Shown: positions 1 to 8,183, numbered from the stretch's first letter. The stretch: DNA of 64,000 nt from Paenibacillus ehimensis NBRC 15659 (GCF_004000785.1 NZ_BILX01000009.1:62001-126000), one strand, 5' to 3'. Notes: generated by a model from the letters alone, not told the origin. A program made the numbers and translations.

Positions 1-326
1 TTAAGCGCGGTCATCGGCTCTTGAAACACCATTCCGATATCGCTGCCCCGCAGCTTGAGCAGCTCATTCTCGGATAAATTCATCAGGTTGGTGCCGTCAA
101 ACCATATTTCTCCGCTATCTATCCGGCTTACTTTTTTGGGGAGCAATTTCATGATGGATAAGGACATGACGGATTTGCCGCAGCCGGATTCCCCGACGAT
201 GCCGAGCACCTGCCCCGGCAGCAAGCGGAGAGATACATCGTCGACCGCGCGATAATAATTCCCTTCGATGGAAAAACCTGCACTCAAATGACGGATGTCA
301 AGCAAGGCGCTCGACGGATGGTTCAT
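1..326 (-). CDS. Oligopeptide/dipeptide ABC transporter ATP-binding protein (partial, N-terminal part)
   Basis: About the first 108 residues are present; the gene runs off the left edge. The protein energises peptide or nickel import as one of the two cytoplasmic ATPases of an Opp/Dpp-type transporter. Visible are the Walker A motif GESGCGKS (residues 45-52) and the Q-loop stretch MVFQEPMTALN, which is typical of the OppD/DppD family. The ATG is preceded by GAGGTGATCCT, a good ribosome binding site. Since nearly 500 bases without a gene lie upstream, this ATPase appears to be the first gene of its transcription unit, not the usual position after the permeases. A palindrome 34 bases upstream may be its operator. 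Family assignment is secure; the substrate is unknown. Confidence 0.9.
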   Translation of the reverse strand, partial: MNHPSSALLDIRHLSAGFSIEGNYYRAVDDVSLRLLPGQVLGIVGESGCGKSVMSLSIMKLLPKKVSRIDSGEIWFDGTNLMNLSENELLKLRGSDIGMVFQEPMTAL

Positions 327-743
327 AGGATCACCTCGAGAAGTTTGCCGATTGCAATCATTGGAAAACGCTTCCAATATTGCGGCTGCTTGATTGAATT
401 TTTTTTAGACCGATCGAATGCTTATGTACTAGACTCAGGCGTTTTGAATACTGGAAAGGGGATCGTCCCTGGATCATGGCGTTGTATGGACGATCGTGGT
501 AGGTATGAGATTCGTGAGGTCACCAAATCCGATGGTGTATGCCGTGGAAGTCGTCGCAGGTATGTATTAAACCGTTGGCGAAAAATTGCGACAATTAAAA
601 GCAATGACATTACTACACATTTTACATACACTCCCTTTTTTTGTCACCCCCCTTTTTTTGTTTCGCTTATTATTGATTTTTATCGATGGCATGTTCTATC
701 AATGGGAGGTATATATAACGCTGTTTGTTATCTATTAATGCGC
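327..743. other. Intergenic region with no supported gene
   Basis: About 415 bases between the ABC ATPase start and the terminator of the VOC gene. It holds the palindrome at 360-378 and presumably the ATPase promoter. The short open frames here lack ribosome binding sites and recognisable protein character. Confidence 0.5.
360..378. promoter_or_regulatory. LacI/CcpA-like palindromic operator
   Basis: ATTGGAA, five bases (AACGC), TTCCAAT: a perfect 7-bp inverted repeat with a CG centre, 34 bases upstream of the ABC ATPase start codon. The shape resembles LacI-family and catabolite-response (cre) sites. Which regulator binds is an inference. Confidence 0.5.
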
Positions 744-773
744 AAAAAGACCGCATGGCTGTGCCTGCGGTCT
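744..773 (-). terminator. Rho-independent terminator of the VOC gene
   Basis: AGACCGCA (748-755) pairs with TGCGGTCT (766-773), an 8-bp stem with a 10-base loop. Read on the minus strand it is followed by TTTTT, 50 bases past the VOC stop codon. Confidence 0.8.
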
Positions 774-822
774 ATACAATCAATCGTTATATGGGACATA
801 TTCAAACAGGAACTAAAGAGGA

Positions 823-1233
823 TCAGGCTTGGCACGCTTGAGCTTCGGTGGTGATCATCCAGATCACGCCGTACTTATCTTCAATCTGGCCGAACAGGGC
901 GCCCCAGAACGCCGGCTCCAGCGGGTGTCTTACGGTGCCGCCCTCCCCAAGCTTGGCGAATGCGTCGCGGGCTTCGGCTTCCGTCGGGAACTCCAGACTC
1001 AGTTGAATGCCGTTCCCCCGGTTAAGCGGCGCATAGACGGAATCGCTCATAAAAAAATGAATTCCGCCGGCCACCAAACACATGTGCAGCACTTTGTCTT
1101 TCACCGCTTCGCTTGCATCCGGCAGCTGGCCGTGCGTCATAATGGACACGATCTCCCCGCCGAGCGCGTTGATGTAGAAATCCGCTTGAGCTCTTGCATC
1201 CTCCGAGACCAGATAGGGGGTAAGCTTCGCCAT
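823..1233 (-). CDS. VOC family (glyoxalase/PhnB-like) protein
   Basis: A 136-residue vicinal-oxygen-chelate protein of the PhnB/3-demethylubiquinone methyltransferase-like type. The N-terminus (LTPYLVSEDARAQADFYINA) and the end (FGQIEDKYGVIWMI) fit the family. Such proteins are small cytoplasmic dimers, often metal-binding; the substrate cannot be told from sequence. I start at MAKL because AAAGGAT sits about nine bases ahead of that ATG; a frame-open ATG six codons earlier (MKGCYG) has no better site. It is a single gene with its own terminator, convergent on nothing and divergent from the AraC regulator at 1506. Confidence 0.85.
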   Translation of the reverse strand: MAKLTPYLVSEDARAQADFYINALGGEIVSIMTHGQLPDASEAVKDKVLHMCLVAGGIHFFMSDSVYAPLNRGNGIQLSLEFPTEAEARDAFAKLGEGGTVRHPLEPAFWGALFGQIEDKYGVIWMITTEAQACQA

Positions 1234-1505
1234 TCCATAACATCCTTTCATCGTTGGTTTTGGTCGATTTTCCTCTTAAGTATAGCATTCCTCTGGACTT
1301 CCGGTTTCTTACGGATTGCTTTTTATGCGGGCAATCCGCTCTCGAAATCTGACATATTGTGTGACGTTTCGACGCATAAAAGAGGAAGAAAATTAAGATT
1401 TTTCTGTTCCCTGCCTATAAAAATTATGATAATATGGAAGCGAACGTTTGTTCCGTTATATGGAAGTGTTTGACTTGATGAACGTGATTGGAAGGAAGTG
1501 AAGGA

Positions 1506-2303
1506 ATGGCGACCGACAAGTATCCGGAGATCGACGCGGTGATCGCCTATATTCATCGGAATATTTATGATCCGCTGCCGCTTGCCCGCTTGGCTGCTTA
1601 TGCAGGCTACAGTCCGTTTCATTTCACGCGCATTTTTAAGGAAAGGATCGGCCTCCCGCCGTTATATTATGTTTCTTCCCTCCGTCTGCAAAAGGCAAAA
1701 GACTTGCTGCTGCGCACGAATCTGAGCATTCGCGATATCGGACTGGAGATCGGGCAGCAGAGTCTGGGAACCTTCACGACGAGGTTTACCGAACGGGTCG
1801 GCGTGACGCCGTCCGACTTTCGCAACTCGACGTCTCAAGCCGACAGCCATTTCCGGACTTTGCAGAGGCTCAGCGATTGGACGTCGGGGCATCCGCTTTC
1901 CAATTCATATGCCAGAATCGAGGGGACCGTACAAGCGGAGATCCCTTTCGAAGGCGTGATTCTGATCGGCTTATTTCCGAAGCCGATTCCCGAAGGACTT
2001 CCTCTGCACGGCACGCTGCTTTCGTCGCTGGGGGAATTTTGCTTTACGGGCGTGAAGCCGGGCACCTATTATCTTATGGCTACATCGGTCTCCTGGGGGA
2101 TGCAGGCGGTGGACTTTTTGCTTCCGCATAACACCTTGCGCACCCGTTCGAGGGAGCCGATCGTCGTTCAGCCTTATTCCTCCGTTCCTTATCAGCAAGT
2201 GATGCTCCATGTTCCCCGGCTGGACGATCCGCCGATCCTCATTTCTTTGCCTTTGTTGATGAACAAGTTCCTGAGCGAGCGGCTTCAGACGAGCTATCGT
2301 TAG
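1506..2303 (+). CDS. AraC family transcriptional regulator
   Basis: A 265-residue regulator with the two helix-turn-helix motifs at the N-terminus (about residues 8-105; second helix region RDIGLEIGQQSLGTFTTRF). The C-terminal 150 residues probably bind an effector but do not show a clear GyrI-like signature. This inverted order (DNA binding first) occurs in the MarA/Rob-like branch of AraC proteins. The ATG start (MATDKYPEID) follows GGAAGGAAG; a TTG six codons upstream is possible. It is divergent from the VOC gene and could regulate it, but no operator was recognised. Its 3' end meets the terminator of the convergent stalk-domain gene. Confidence 0.85.
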   Translation: MATDKYPEIDAVIAYIHRNIYDPLPLARLAAYAGYSPFHFTRIFKERIGLPPLYYVSSLRLQKAKDLLLRTNLSIRDIGLEIGQQSLGTFTTRFTERVGVTPSDFRNSTSQADSHFRTLQRLSDWTSGHPLSNSYARIEGTVQAEIPFEGVILIGLFPKPIPEGLPLHGTLLSSLGEFCFTGVKPGTYYLMATSVSWGMQAVDFLLPHNTLRTRSREPIVVQPYSSVPYQQVMLHVPRLDDPPILISLPLLMNKFLSERLQTSYR

Positions 2304-2307
2304 ACGC

Positions 2308-2345
2308 AAAAAGGCTCTATCCGTTTTTGGGAGCCGGATAGAGCC
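2308..2345 (-). terminator. Rho-independent terminator for the stalk-domain gene
   Basis: GGCTCTATCCG (2313-2323) pairs perfectly with CGGATAGAGCC (2335-2345), an 11-bp stem. The T-run (complement of AAAAA 2308-2312) is on the minus strand, so it ends the 2401-3900 transcript. There is no T-run on the plus strand. Confidence 0.85.
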
Positions 2346-2400
2346 ATGATCAGGCGATGCGGGCAGGGCCTCCTGACAGAGACGGCCTCTTGGGTTAGCC

Positions 2401-3900
2401 TTAGTTTATAGTTTGACTCGAGCTGAGCACGCCGTCGGTGAAGTACAAATAATTGCCGCTGCCAATGCTGGAACCGCGGTATACCCATTGCTCGAACGTG
2501 CCGAAGCTGCCGGTCGTTTTATTGATATCGTCAGGCTTGCCCCAAGACATCAGGACTTGTTCTTGAGTCATACCGACCCTGACCTTTTCTTGACGAATAA
2601 GCGACTTCACGCTTTCCGGCCAGTCGAATTGGGCAAGCGGATCGGCGGTGAAGAACGATCTGTGAATGGCTTCGATCGAATCGAAATTAAACTGGACGTT
2701 CTTGCTTCCGTTGCTCAAGACGACGGTCGGACCGCTGTAGCTGATGACGGCCAGCTGCTCGAATCTTTCGAATCCGCCGTGCTTGGCGCCGTCGCTGCTG
2801 CGGGGCAGGGAATCTACCCAGAGGTTAGGATGATTTTTCCATATCGCTTCGGCGTCCGAATCGAGTCTCAGCTTTTTGATTCCATCGGAGATGATATTTT
2901 GGTTGCCCCAAGTATTGTTTTTCGACAAGTCCCCGACGGTGAGATCCACCCGCTGCTGTTCTCCCCACACGATTTTCATGTCCATATAATCCGTCAAAAA
3001 GACAAGCGGCACATAAATGACATCGTTCTCCGAGATCGGCGGAAAGTCCATGCGTACCGTGTGCGAATCCATCTTGCCTCCGTAATACGTCAGCAGGTTG
3101 CTATTGGCGCTCAGCAGCAAAATGCGGCTCGGATGATTTATCCGGATGACCCCGTCTACGGCTTGGGCCGACGCGTTCACCTTGCCAAGTACGGCCCATA
3201 GAGGCACATAGACGGCGTTATTGCGAACGATCGGAGCATAATCCGACTTCAAGTAGCTGCCGTTAATGTAGATTTTATAGCCCTCGGTCCCCGGGGGCGC
3301 TTCTTCCCGTACCGGTTTTCCGTCCTTCCATTGACCCTCGTACCATTTTTCGCCGTAGATGGAGGTTCCTTTGGCGGCAAAGCCTTGCCCGTCGGGCAGC
3401 CCGTTCTTCATCTCGCCATCGTACACGAGCGGCACGCCGTCCAGCTCGAAATACGGCCGGGCGCTAATATACAGATCTTTCTCCTTGGTGTCGATATGCG
3501 TCGATTGGGCCTCGGAGTCCCATTCCACCTTGGCGCCGAAGGCTTCCGCCACGAAACGGACGGGAACGAACGTTTGATCATCCTTAATCTGCGGCGGGAC
3601 ATCGAGCGTCTGAGACTTTCCGTTGATCTCGACGGTCGGGTCGCCGATTTTTAATTGAACGGTGGTACCGTCTTTCGTCAGGGTGATCGATTTCGTGCTT
3701 TCGTCCCAGTTCAGCTTGGCTCCTAATTCGTCGGAGATATCGCGCAGCGGGACAAGCACTCTTCCGTCGACTTGAATGCCGATATCCATATTGACGCCAG
3801 GTTTGGCGCTTTCTGCGGCAAAAGCGGGGACAGCCGTAGCGAGCATGGCGGAAGCCAGCACGGCTGGAACGGTTTGGGACAGCCGAAATTTCATTTTCAT
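2401..3900 (-). CDS. Secreted stalk-domain (copper amine oxidase N-terminal-like) protein with MORN motif
   Basis: 499 residues. It has a Sec signal peptide with a cleavage site after ATAVPAFA (about residue 28). A copper-amine-oxidase N-terminal-like 'stalk' domain follows (about 40-135, with VLVPLRDISDELGAKLNWD and FVPVRFVAEAFGAKVEWD). A MORN-type motif (YDGEMKNGLPDGQG, then WYEGQWKDG, about 155-195) and a second, more divergent stalk domain (about 205-320) come next. The last 60 residues (VRVGMTQEQVLMSWGKPDDI) resemble the SmpA/OmlA/BamE-like fold. Stalk domains are abundant in secreted and S-layer-associated Paenibacillus proteins; their role here is not established. There is no copper-oxidase catalytic domain. 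The ATG follows an AAAGGAGCAA site. Monocistronic, with its own terminator. Confidence 0.8.
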   Translation of the reverse strand: MKMKFRLSQTVPAVLASAMLATAVPAFAAESAKPGVNMDIGIQVDGRVLVPLRDISDELGAKLNWDESTKSITLTKDGTTVQLKIGDPTVEINGKSQTLDVPPQIKDDQTFVPVRFVAEAFGAKVEWDSEAQSTHIDTKEKDLYISARPYFELDGVPLVYDGEMKNGLPDGQGFAAKGTSIYGEKWYEGQWKDGKPVREEAPPGTEGYKIYINGSYLKSDYAPIVRNNAVYVPLWAVLGKVNASAQAVDGVIRINHPSRILLLSANSNLLTYYGGKMDSHTVRMDFPPISENDVIYVPLVFLTDYMDMKIVWGEQQRVDLTVGDLSKNNTWGNQNIISDGIKKLRLDSDAEAIWKNHPNLWVDSLPRSSDGAKHGGFERFEQLAVISYSGPTVVLSNGSKNVQFNFDSIEAIHRSFFTADPLAQFDWPESVKSLIRQEKVRVGMTQEQVLMSWGKPDDINKTTGSFGTFEQWVYRGSSIGSGNYLYFTDGVLSSSQTIN

Positions 3901-4083
3901 AGCAAGTTGCTCCTTTGGTTGATAATGGCTAACAAAATATTACAGATAGTATAAGAGTTATTTCCCGAAATGTCGACAAAATTATAGGAAATTCGACTTA
4001 TATAATCGAGAAAAAAAGAAGATATTTAGGAAATTTGTCATATCTTATCCGTTAATACGGGGCTCCCAGGAAAATGTTGCAAA

Positions 4084-4115
4084 TAAAAAGCCCGCCATCG
4101 TAAAATGGCAGGCTT
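4084..4115 (-). terminator. Rho-independent terminator of the M48 protease gene
   Basis: AAGCCCGCCAT (4088-4098) pairs with ATGGCAGGCTT (4105-4115) with one central G-U on the minus strand, followed there by TTTTT, 40 bases past the stop codon. Confidence 0.8.
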
Positions 4116-4155
4116 CTCGGGCTTGGTGCGGGACATACACTGCCCGCCGGTTCCG

Positions 4156-4956
4156 TCAGGAGGCGAAGGAGTCCCGCTCGAAGGCGGGCGAGGCATAGCC
4201 GAACAGCTGCGGCTGCGCCTGCATCAGCTCCATCTGCTCGATGCGCTTGGGCAGCGGCGGATGGGTCGACAGGGCATAGCTGAGCCAGACGAAGAAGCCC
4301 GTTTCCTTGCGGCTCTCGGCGACGTATTCGGTCACGTCCACCTTGGCGTACATCGTTCGGCCGATGGCCAGAATGGTCAGGGCGGAGATCGCCGCCGGGG
4401 CGTTCCCCGTGTAGGCCGCCGCGATCCGGTCGCAGGTGTACTCGCAGGCTCTCGAATAAGCTTTGCCGAGGAAAGGCATCCATTGGGCAGGCAGCAGCAG
4501 CAGGCTTTTGGTCATGTGATTCCGTTTGATATGCGCCAATTCGTGTGCGATGACGTAAGTCAGCTCGTCTTGCTCGGTGTCCGCCATTTCGAACAAATTG
4601 GAGTACAGCACGACGAAATTTCGGCCGAAAAAACGCGAGGCGAAGGCATTCAGCATTCCGTCCGATTGAAGAACGAACACATCGGGAACCTGCCGGATAT
4701 CCATTCGCGCGCACAGTTCATGCACCTTCCGGTGCACGGCGGGGAACTGACGCTCCGTCAGCTTGACCCCGTTGCTTTTGATATAGCCGATCATAATGCC
4801 GTGAAGGAAAAAGGTGACGCCAAGCCCGATTAGCAAATAAAAGATGCCGATCAGCGAAACGATCAGGCCGAAATAGACCATGATGCTAAAGAGCAGGCTA
4901 ATAATGAAGTACGACGTTTCTTTGCTGTGAATTAACCGCGGATTCATGGGGTTCAT
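4156..4956 (-). CDS. M48 family membrane zinc metalloprotease (HtpX-like)
   Basis: 266 residues. Two closely spaced hydrophobic segments (about 16-58) anchor it in the membrane. The zinc-protease motif HELAH is at residues 138-142, with E172 (ACEYTCDR) as the probable third zinc ligand. The domain order matches HtpX/Ste24-type M48 proteases that degrade or process membrane proteins. It is a little shorter than HtpX (about 285-300) and lacks the second pair of membrane segments, so it is better called M48-like than htpX. AAAGGA lies upstream of the ATG. Single gene with a terminator; no stress-type promoter was recognised. Confidence 0.88.
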   Translation of the reverse strand: MNPMNPRLIHSKETSYFIISLLFSIMVYFGLIVSLIGIFYLLIGLGVTFFLHGIMIGYIKSNGVKLTERQFPAVHRKVHELCARMDIRQVPDVFVLQSDGMLNAFASRFFGRNFVVLYSNLFEMADTEQDELTYVIAHELAHIKRNHMTKSLLLLPAQWMPFLGKAYSRACEYTCDRIAAAYTGNAPAAISALTILAIGRTMYAKVDVTEYVAESRKETGFFVWLSYALSTHPPLPKRIEQMELMQAQPQLFGYASPAFERDSFAS

Positions 4957-5026
4957 GCAGTATTCGTTCCTTTTCTCAGATGAATAATTGGCCGTGCGTC
5001 CAAGGCTCCATTCCTAATTGTCGGCA

Positions 5027-5470
5027 TTACCCCGCGTTTTGTTTAGACGATACTCGATATTTCGCCCGGATAGCCGGAAGGATTCCCCCGAGCAGAATTA
5101 AGGAATAAGCCCACAGCAGCCAGGCGGAGAACAAATAGAGCCCGGATGCGGGGATGGCGGGAAATACCAGCCTGTGGAAGCTTGTGCTTACGATATCCAG
5201 CAGCATCCCAGGAAGAGCCATGAGCAATGCAGCCAAGGGGCGATCCGCCGGGGCGGCTTTGCCCCATGCGAATGCCAGTTTCAGCAAAAATGCGACGACA
5301 GGGACGACCCCGATAAACGTGACCCACAGCAGCGGCGTATGGGGCACCAGCAGTTCGGCTCCCCATAAGCGGAAAACGACGGTCGCCGCCAGCCACACGA
5401 CAAAACCGATAACGGCAAACAAAGGCACGGAAGATTCCTCCTTAATCAAATGGAATGTAGAGGTGCTCAT
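5027..5470 (-). CDS. Four-helix membrane protein, probably DUF5367-like
   Basis: 147 residues with four hydrophobic segments (about 15-35, 45-65, 80-100 and 115-138) and a basic C-terminal tail. Start choice: the ATG overlaps the TGA of the upstream TetR gene (ATGA), so the pair is translationally coupled. The same frame stays open further upstream inside the TetR gene, but that part is antiparallel noise without protein character. It resembles the small DUF5367 membrane proteins that often sit with TetR regulators; that name is from memory and not verified. Function unknown, perhaps the membrane-stress or efflux target of the TetR protein. Confidence 0.7.
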   Translation of the reverse strand: MSTSTFHLIKEESSVPLFAVIGFVVWLAATVVFRLWGAELLVPHTPLLWVTFIGVVPVVAFLLKLAFAWGKAAPADRPLAALLMALPGMLLDIVSTSFHRLVFPAIPASGLYLFSAWLLWAYSLILLGGILPAIRAKYRVSSKQNAG

Positions 5471-6051
5471 TCGGCTGTGATTCGGGCAATGAGCGCCGAC
5501 AGCTCCGCATAAATTTTCTCCGACTCGAAGTCCGGATTGATTAAGGCCTGCAAGGCGAGACCGTCGATCAGCGCGTTGACAAGAATCCCCCAGCTTTCCA
5601 AGGACATGACGGAGCGGGCGGAGGCGGGCAGCCACCCGGCCAGCAATTCGGCGGCCTGCGCATTTTCCTTCTCCAGCAGACGGCTCAGCTGCTTCAGCAT
5701 CTCGTCGTTCTGGAGACTGTGTAAGACGAGCGAGAAGAACAGCGTATGATAGAACGATTGATAAGCGGCGCGCTCGCGGGCCCCGGCCAGCGCTTGAGCA
5801 ATAGAAGCTTGCAGATCTTCGCCGGCAGCCTTGGCAGGCTGTGCGACCTTCCACGAGGCATCGCAGAGCGATTGAACGATATCGAACAGCAGCTGCTCCT
5901 TCGTCTTGAAATGATAGTAGACGGTTCCCTGCGTAACCCCGGCCCCTTCAGCCACCGCCTTGAGCGTCAATTTATCGATGCCCTTGTCCCGGATGCACCG
6001 TTTCGCAGACTCGATCAGCTCTTGCTTGCTAATGCCGTTAGGCTTGGCCAA
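5467..6051 (-). CDS. TetR family transcriptional regulator
   Basis: 194 residues with a canonical TetR N-terminal DNA-binding domain: LTLKAVAEGAGVTQGTVYYH followed by FKTKEQLLFDIV (about 24-57). The all-helical C-terminal ligand domain resembles the TetR_C family seen in YcdC/BetI-like proteins. It is the first gene of a two-gene operon with the four-helix membrane protein. A perfect inverted repeat lies 19 bases upstream of the start codon, so autorepression is likely. The inducing ligand is unknown. Confidence 0.9.
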   Translation of the reverse strand: MAKPNGISKQELIESAKRCIRDKGIDKLTLKAVAEGAGVTQGTVYYHFKTKEQLLFDIVQSLCDASWKVAQPAKAAGEDLQASIAQALAGARERAAYQSFYHTLFFSLVLHSLQNDEMLKQLSRLLEKENAQAAELLAGWLPASARSVMSLESWGILVNALIDGLALQALINPDFESEKIYAELSALIARITAE

Positions 6052-6069
6052 ATGAATCCCTCTTTTCTT

Positions 6070-6089
6070 AGTTAGTTGAATGACTAACT
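6070..6089. promoter_or_regulatory. TetR-type operator upstream of the TetR operon
   Basis: AGTTAGT, six bases, ACTAACT: a perfect 7-bp inverted repeat. Its position just upstream of the TetR start codon on the minus strand is where an autoregulatory site would be. The TTAGT core is common in Bacillota TetR operators. Confidence 0.75.
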
Positions 6090-6188
6090 GATATGTTTAT
6101 TTTACCGAAAAGATGGAAAATTGCAAATGTCCGATCGTTAAAAATATTCGTTGCCGGGCCGATGCGAGTTAATGTAAGATGATGGATG

Positions 6189-6203
6189 TGATAACGATTA
6201 TCA
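6189..6203. promoter_or_regulatory. Fur box
   Basis: TGATAACGATTATCA is a perfect 6-3-6 inverted repeat matching the Fur-box core, 20 bases before the start codon of the iron-binding lipoprotein gene. Repression by Fur-iron is expected. Confidence 0.85.
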
Positions 6204-6223
6204 ATCTCAACTAGGAGGGAACC

Positions 6224-7225
6224 ATGCTGCCTGTCAAAAAAGTGATTTGCCTAATCGGCTCCTTGATGCTAATGGCCTCTCTACTGCTGGCTTGTGCCAG
6301 TACTACGGGCACTCCGAACGCCGCCGGGCAGGGCCAAGAATCTGCCAATAAAGAAGCGGGTCAAGGGAACAAGGAAGCGGCAACCCGATTGTTTAAAGAT
6401 GCCAAAGGACGCGAGGTTACCATTCCGGCCGCCCCTCAAAGGGCCGTCGTCCATTATTATGCCGCCGAGGCGATCTCTTTGGGCGTAAAGCCGGTCGCCA
6501 CGAATTGGATCAATGCCAGTCTGATTCTTTCCAAGGATCAGCTGCAGGGAATCGAAGATATCGGAGGGGAGGGAGTGAATCCCAATGTGGAGAAAGTCCT
6601 TTCGCTCAGCCCGGATCTTATTATCGTCCCTGATTTTCTGGAGCAGACCAGTCTGGATGCCTTATCCAAGGTAGCTCCTACCGTAGCGGTGAGCTACACG
6701 GACGATATTTTTACGCGAATGAAGACGATGGGCGACGTGCTGGGAAAAAGCAAGGAGGCGGAAGCCTGGATAACCCGGTACAAAGCAAAAGCGCAGCAGA
6801 AGCGGGAGCAGCTCAAGCCTTACATCAAGGAGGGCGAAACGGCTTCGGCCTTCGTCTTTTTCCAGGATAAGCTGCTCTATGTGTACGGGAATCAGCGGCT
6901 TAGCTCGACCCTCTATGATGCGCTCGGCTTTTCGCGTCCGGAGAAAGTGGCGGCTCTTTTTAAAGATAAGCCGACCCTTCTGTGGCAGTCAATCTCGAAT
7001 GAAGCGCTGCCCGACTATGCCGGGGACCGGATTTTTTTAGTTGTGCTGGATAATAACGAGAACGCCAAAAAAGGGGCAGAGGAGCTCATGAATAGCCTCG
7101 TATGGCGCAACCTCCCCGCGGTGAAAAACGGGAAAGCTTACGTGGTCGGCAATAAATGGTCGTTTTACGATCCGGTCACCTTAGATTGGCTGCTCGACGA
7201 GATGCCGAAGCTCATGATGAAATGA
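6224..7225 (+). CDS. Iron-siderophore ABC transporter substrate-binding lipoprotein
   Basis: 333 residues. A lipoprotein signal peptide ends in LLLACAS (lipobox, Cys about 24), followed by a Ser/Gln/Lys-rich linker. The periplasmic-binding fold of the FecB/FhuD class III type follows (KDAKGREVTIPAAPQRAVV; LSLSPDLIIVPDF). GGAGGGAACC precedes the ATG. No permease or ATPase is adjacent, so this is an orphan binding protein that must use a transporter encoded elsewhere, possibly the FecCD pair at 26547-28606. The Fur box directly upstream supports an iron role; which siderophore is unknown. Confidence 0.9.
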   Translation: MLPVKKVICLIGSLMLMASLLLACASTTGTPNAAGQGQESANKEAGQGNKEAATRLFKDAKGREVTIPAAPQRAVVHYYAAEAISLGVKPVATNWINASLILSKDQLQGIEDIGGEGVNPNVEKVLSLSPDLIIVPDFLEQTSLDALSKVAPTVAVSYTDDIFTRMKTMGDVLGKSKEAEAWITRYKAKAQQKREQLKPYIKEGETASAFVFFQDKLLYVYGNQRLSSTLYDALGFSRPEKVAALFKDKPTLLWQSISNEALPDYAGDRIFLVVLDNNENAKKGAEELMNSLVWRNLPAVKNGKAYVVGNKWSFYDPVTLDWLLDEMPKLMMK

Positions 7226-7278
7226 TATAATTGAGTTGGATTGATCATAGCCAGCAGATCAGGGAGAGGGATGATGAC

Positions 7279-7899
7279 ATGTTTGGGAAAGTAGCCGCCG
7301 ACATTTTGGGAATCAGCGACATCGGGTCGGTCATTAAACCGCAGGATTACGACAAGGTCGACTCCGACGATTATGTGATGCACGAAGACAACGAGAAAAT
7401 TTACTTCCTTATCAAATCCAAGACGGACGAATACTGCTTCACCAACCTGGCGCTGATCCATCTGGACGGCACGAGCGCCATCAGCAAGAAGCGTACGCTG
7501 CACCGCTACAGCTACAGCGCCTACAGCATCTCGGACGTCCTGCTGGAAACGGCCGGAACCGTGGATTTGGACGTCGAAATCAAATTTACGATGGGCTCCG
7601 GATCTGCGGCGTTCTCCATCGATGTGCATAAGAAGCATATTGCCGAGATCAAAGACTTGTACAAAGCGCTGATCAAGATTTCCGAGATCACGCATGAGAA
7701 CGAAGTGGCCATGGCCTACGCGAAGGAAAGTCTCGAATTGGCTTCGTCTACCTTGAACCGCGTGGTCAAGCACGACATCGATACGGCCGGGCAGTTCAAG
7801 GAAATCAACCAAGCGGCATTCGATTGGCTGACCTATGCCCGCAAGCAGTATAAAGTGAAAGACTTCGGCTTCGTGTTCGAGAAGTACATTAACCAATAA
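7279..7899 (+). CDS. yvbH: YvbH-like PH-domain protein
   Basis: 206 residues. The N-terminal 125 residues form a bacterial pleckstrin-homology-like domain (FLIKSKTDEYCFTNLALIHL; DVLLETAGTVDLDVEIKF). The C-terminal 80 residues match the helical YvbH-type oligomerisation extension ending FGFVFEKYIN. Length and domain order agree with Bacillus subtilis YvbH as I remember it. Function is unknown, probably cytoplasmic. The ATG at MFGKVAAD is chosen because GGGAGAGGG precedes it; an in-frame TTG lies 16 codons upstream, almost at the stop of the lipoprotein gene. It probably shares a transcript with the lipoprotein and ends in a strong terminator. Confidence 0.85.
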   Translation: MFGKVAADILGISDIGSVIKPQDYDKVDSDDYVMHEDNEKIYFLIKSKTDEYCFTNLALIHLDGTSAISKKRTLHRYSYSAYSISDVLLETAGTVDLDVEIKFTMGSGSAAFSIDVHKKHIAEIKDLYKALIKISEITHENEVAMAYAKESLELASSTLNRVVKHDIDTAGQFKEINQAAFDWLTYARKQYKVKDFGFVFEKYINQ

Positions 7900-7926
7900 G
7901 CGCCGCCCTTGGCTGTCGCACTTGCA

Positions 7927-7966
7927 AAAAACTGCTCAAGAGTCATAATCTTGGGCAGTTTTTTTA
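7927..7966 (+). terminator. Rho-independent terminator
   Basis: AAAACTGCTCAAGA pairs with TCTTGGGCAGTTTT across a 7-base loop, followed by a T-run. It ends the lipoprotein/yvbH unit. Confidence 0.9.
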
Positions 7967-8112
7967 GGGATCAGCCGGCCTTGTTGCGAAGCCGTAGTAA
8001 ACAACCGTTTGCCCAAGAGTTGTTCGATTTGCTCGTAGCTGTAGCCAAGCTCTGTCGGCATTTTGGCGGTGACGGCTTCGGCTAAGCCTTCAGCTCCAGG
8101 CTCGGGGACCAA
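7936..8112 (-). pseudogene. Fragment of a paralogue of the 8847-9110 gene
   Basis: This frame encodes about 58 residues with no good start. The stretch AVTAKMPTELGYSYEQIEQL lines up with GGTAKMLSELGYNNERIEYL of the intact gene at 8847-9110: TAKM, ELGY and the spaced E.IE.L are shared. It therefore looks like the C-terminal remnant of a second copy. It overlaps the small membrane-protein gene at 8082-8183 in another frame, and its 3' end lies within the terminator of yvbH. Not likely to be translated. Confidence 0.4.
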
Positions 8113-8183
8113 AAGAAATGAACTAACCCCACCACAATAAGAACAAAAAGCGCTATCAACAAAATCTTCACCATCAGTTTCAT
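8082..8183 (-). CDS. Small hydrophobic membrane protein (33 residues)
   Basis: MKLMVKILLIALFVLIVVGL starts the product, a single membrane helix with two or three N-terminal lysines and a short polar tail. AAGGAGGG lies seven bases before the ATG, the best ribosome binding site in this patch, so translation is plausible. No family recognised. It lies just beside a dead transposase remnant. Confidence 0.5.
   Translation of the reverse strand: MKLMVKILLIALFVLIVVGLVHFFWSPSLELKA

Noticed and set aside
5471-5854. N-terminal extension of the four-helix membrane protein into the TetR gene
   Set aside because: The extension is out of frame with TetR, Arg/Gly-rich and has no site; the ATGA overlap at 5467-5470 gives a natural start.
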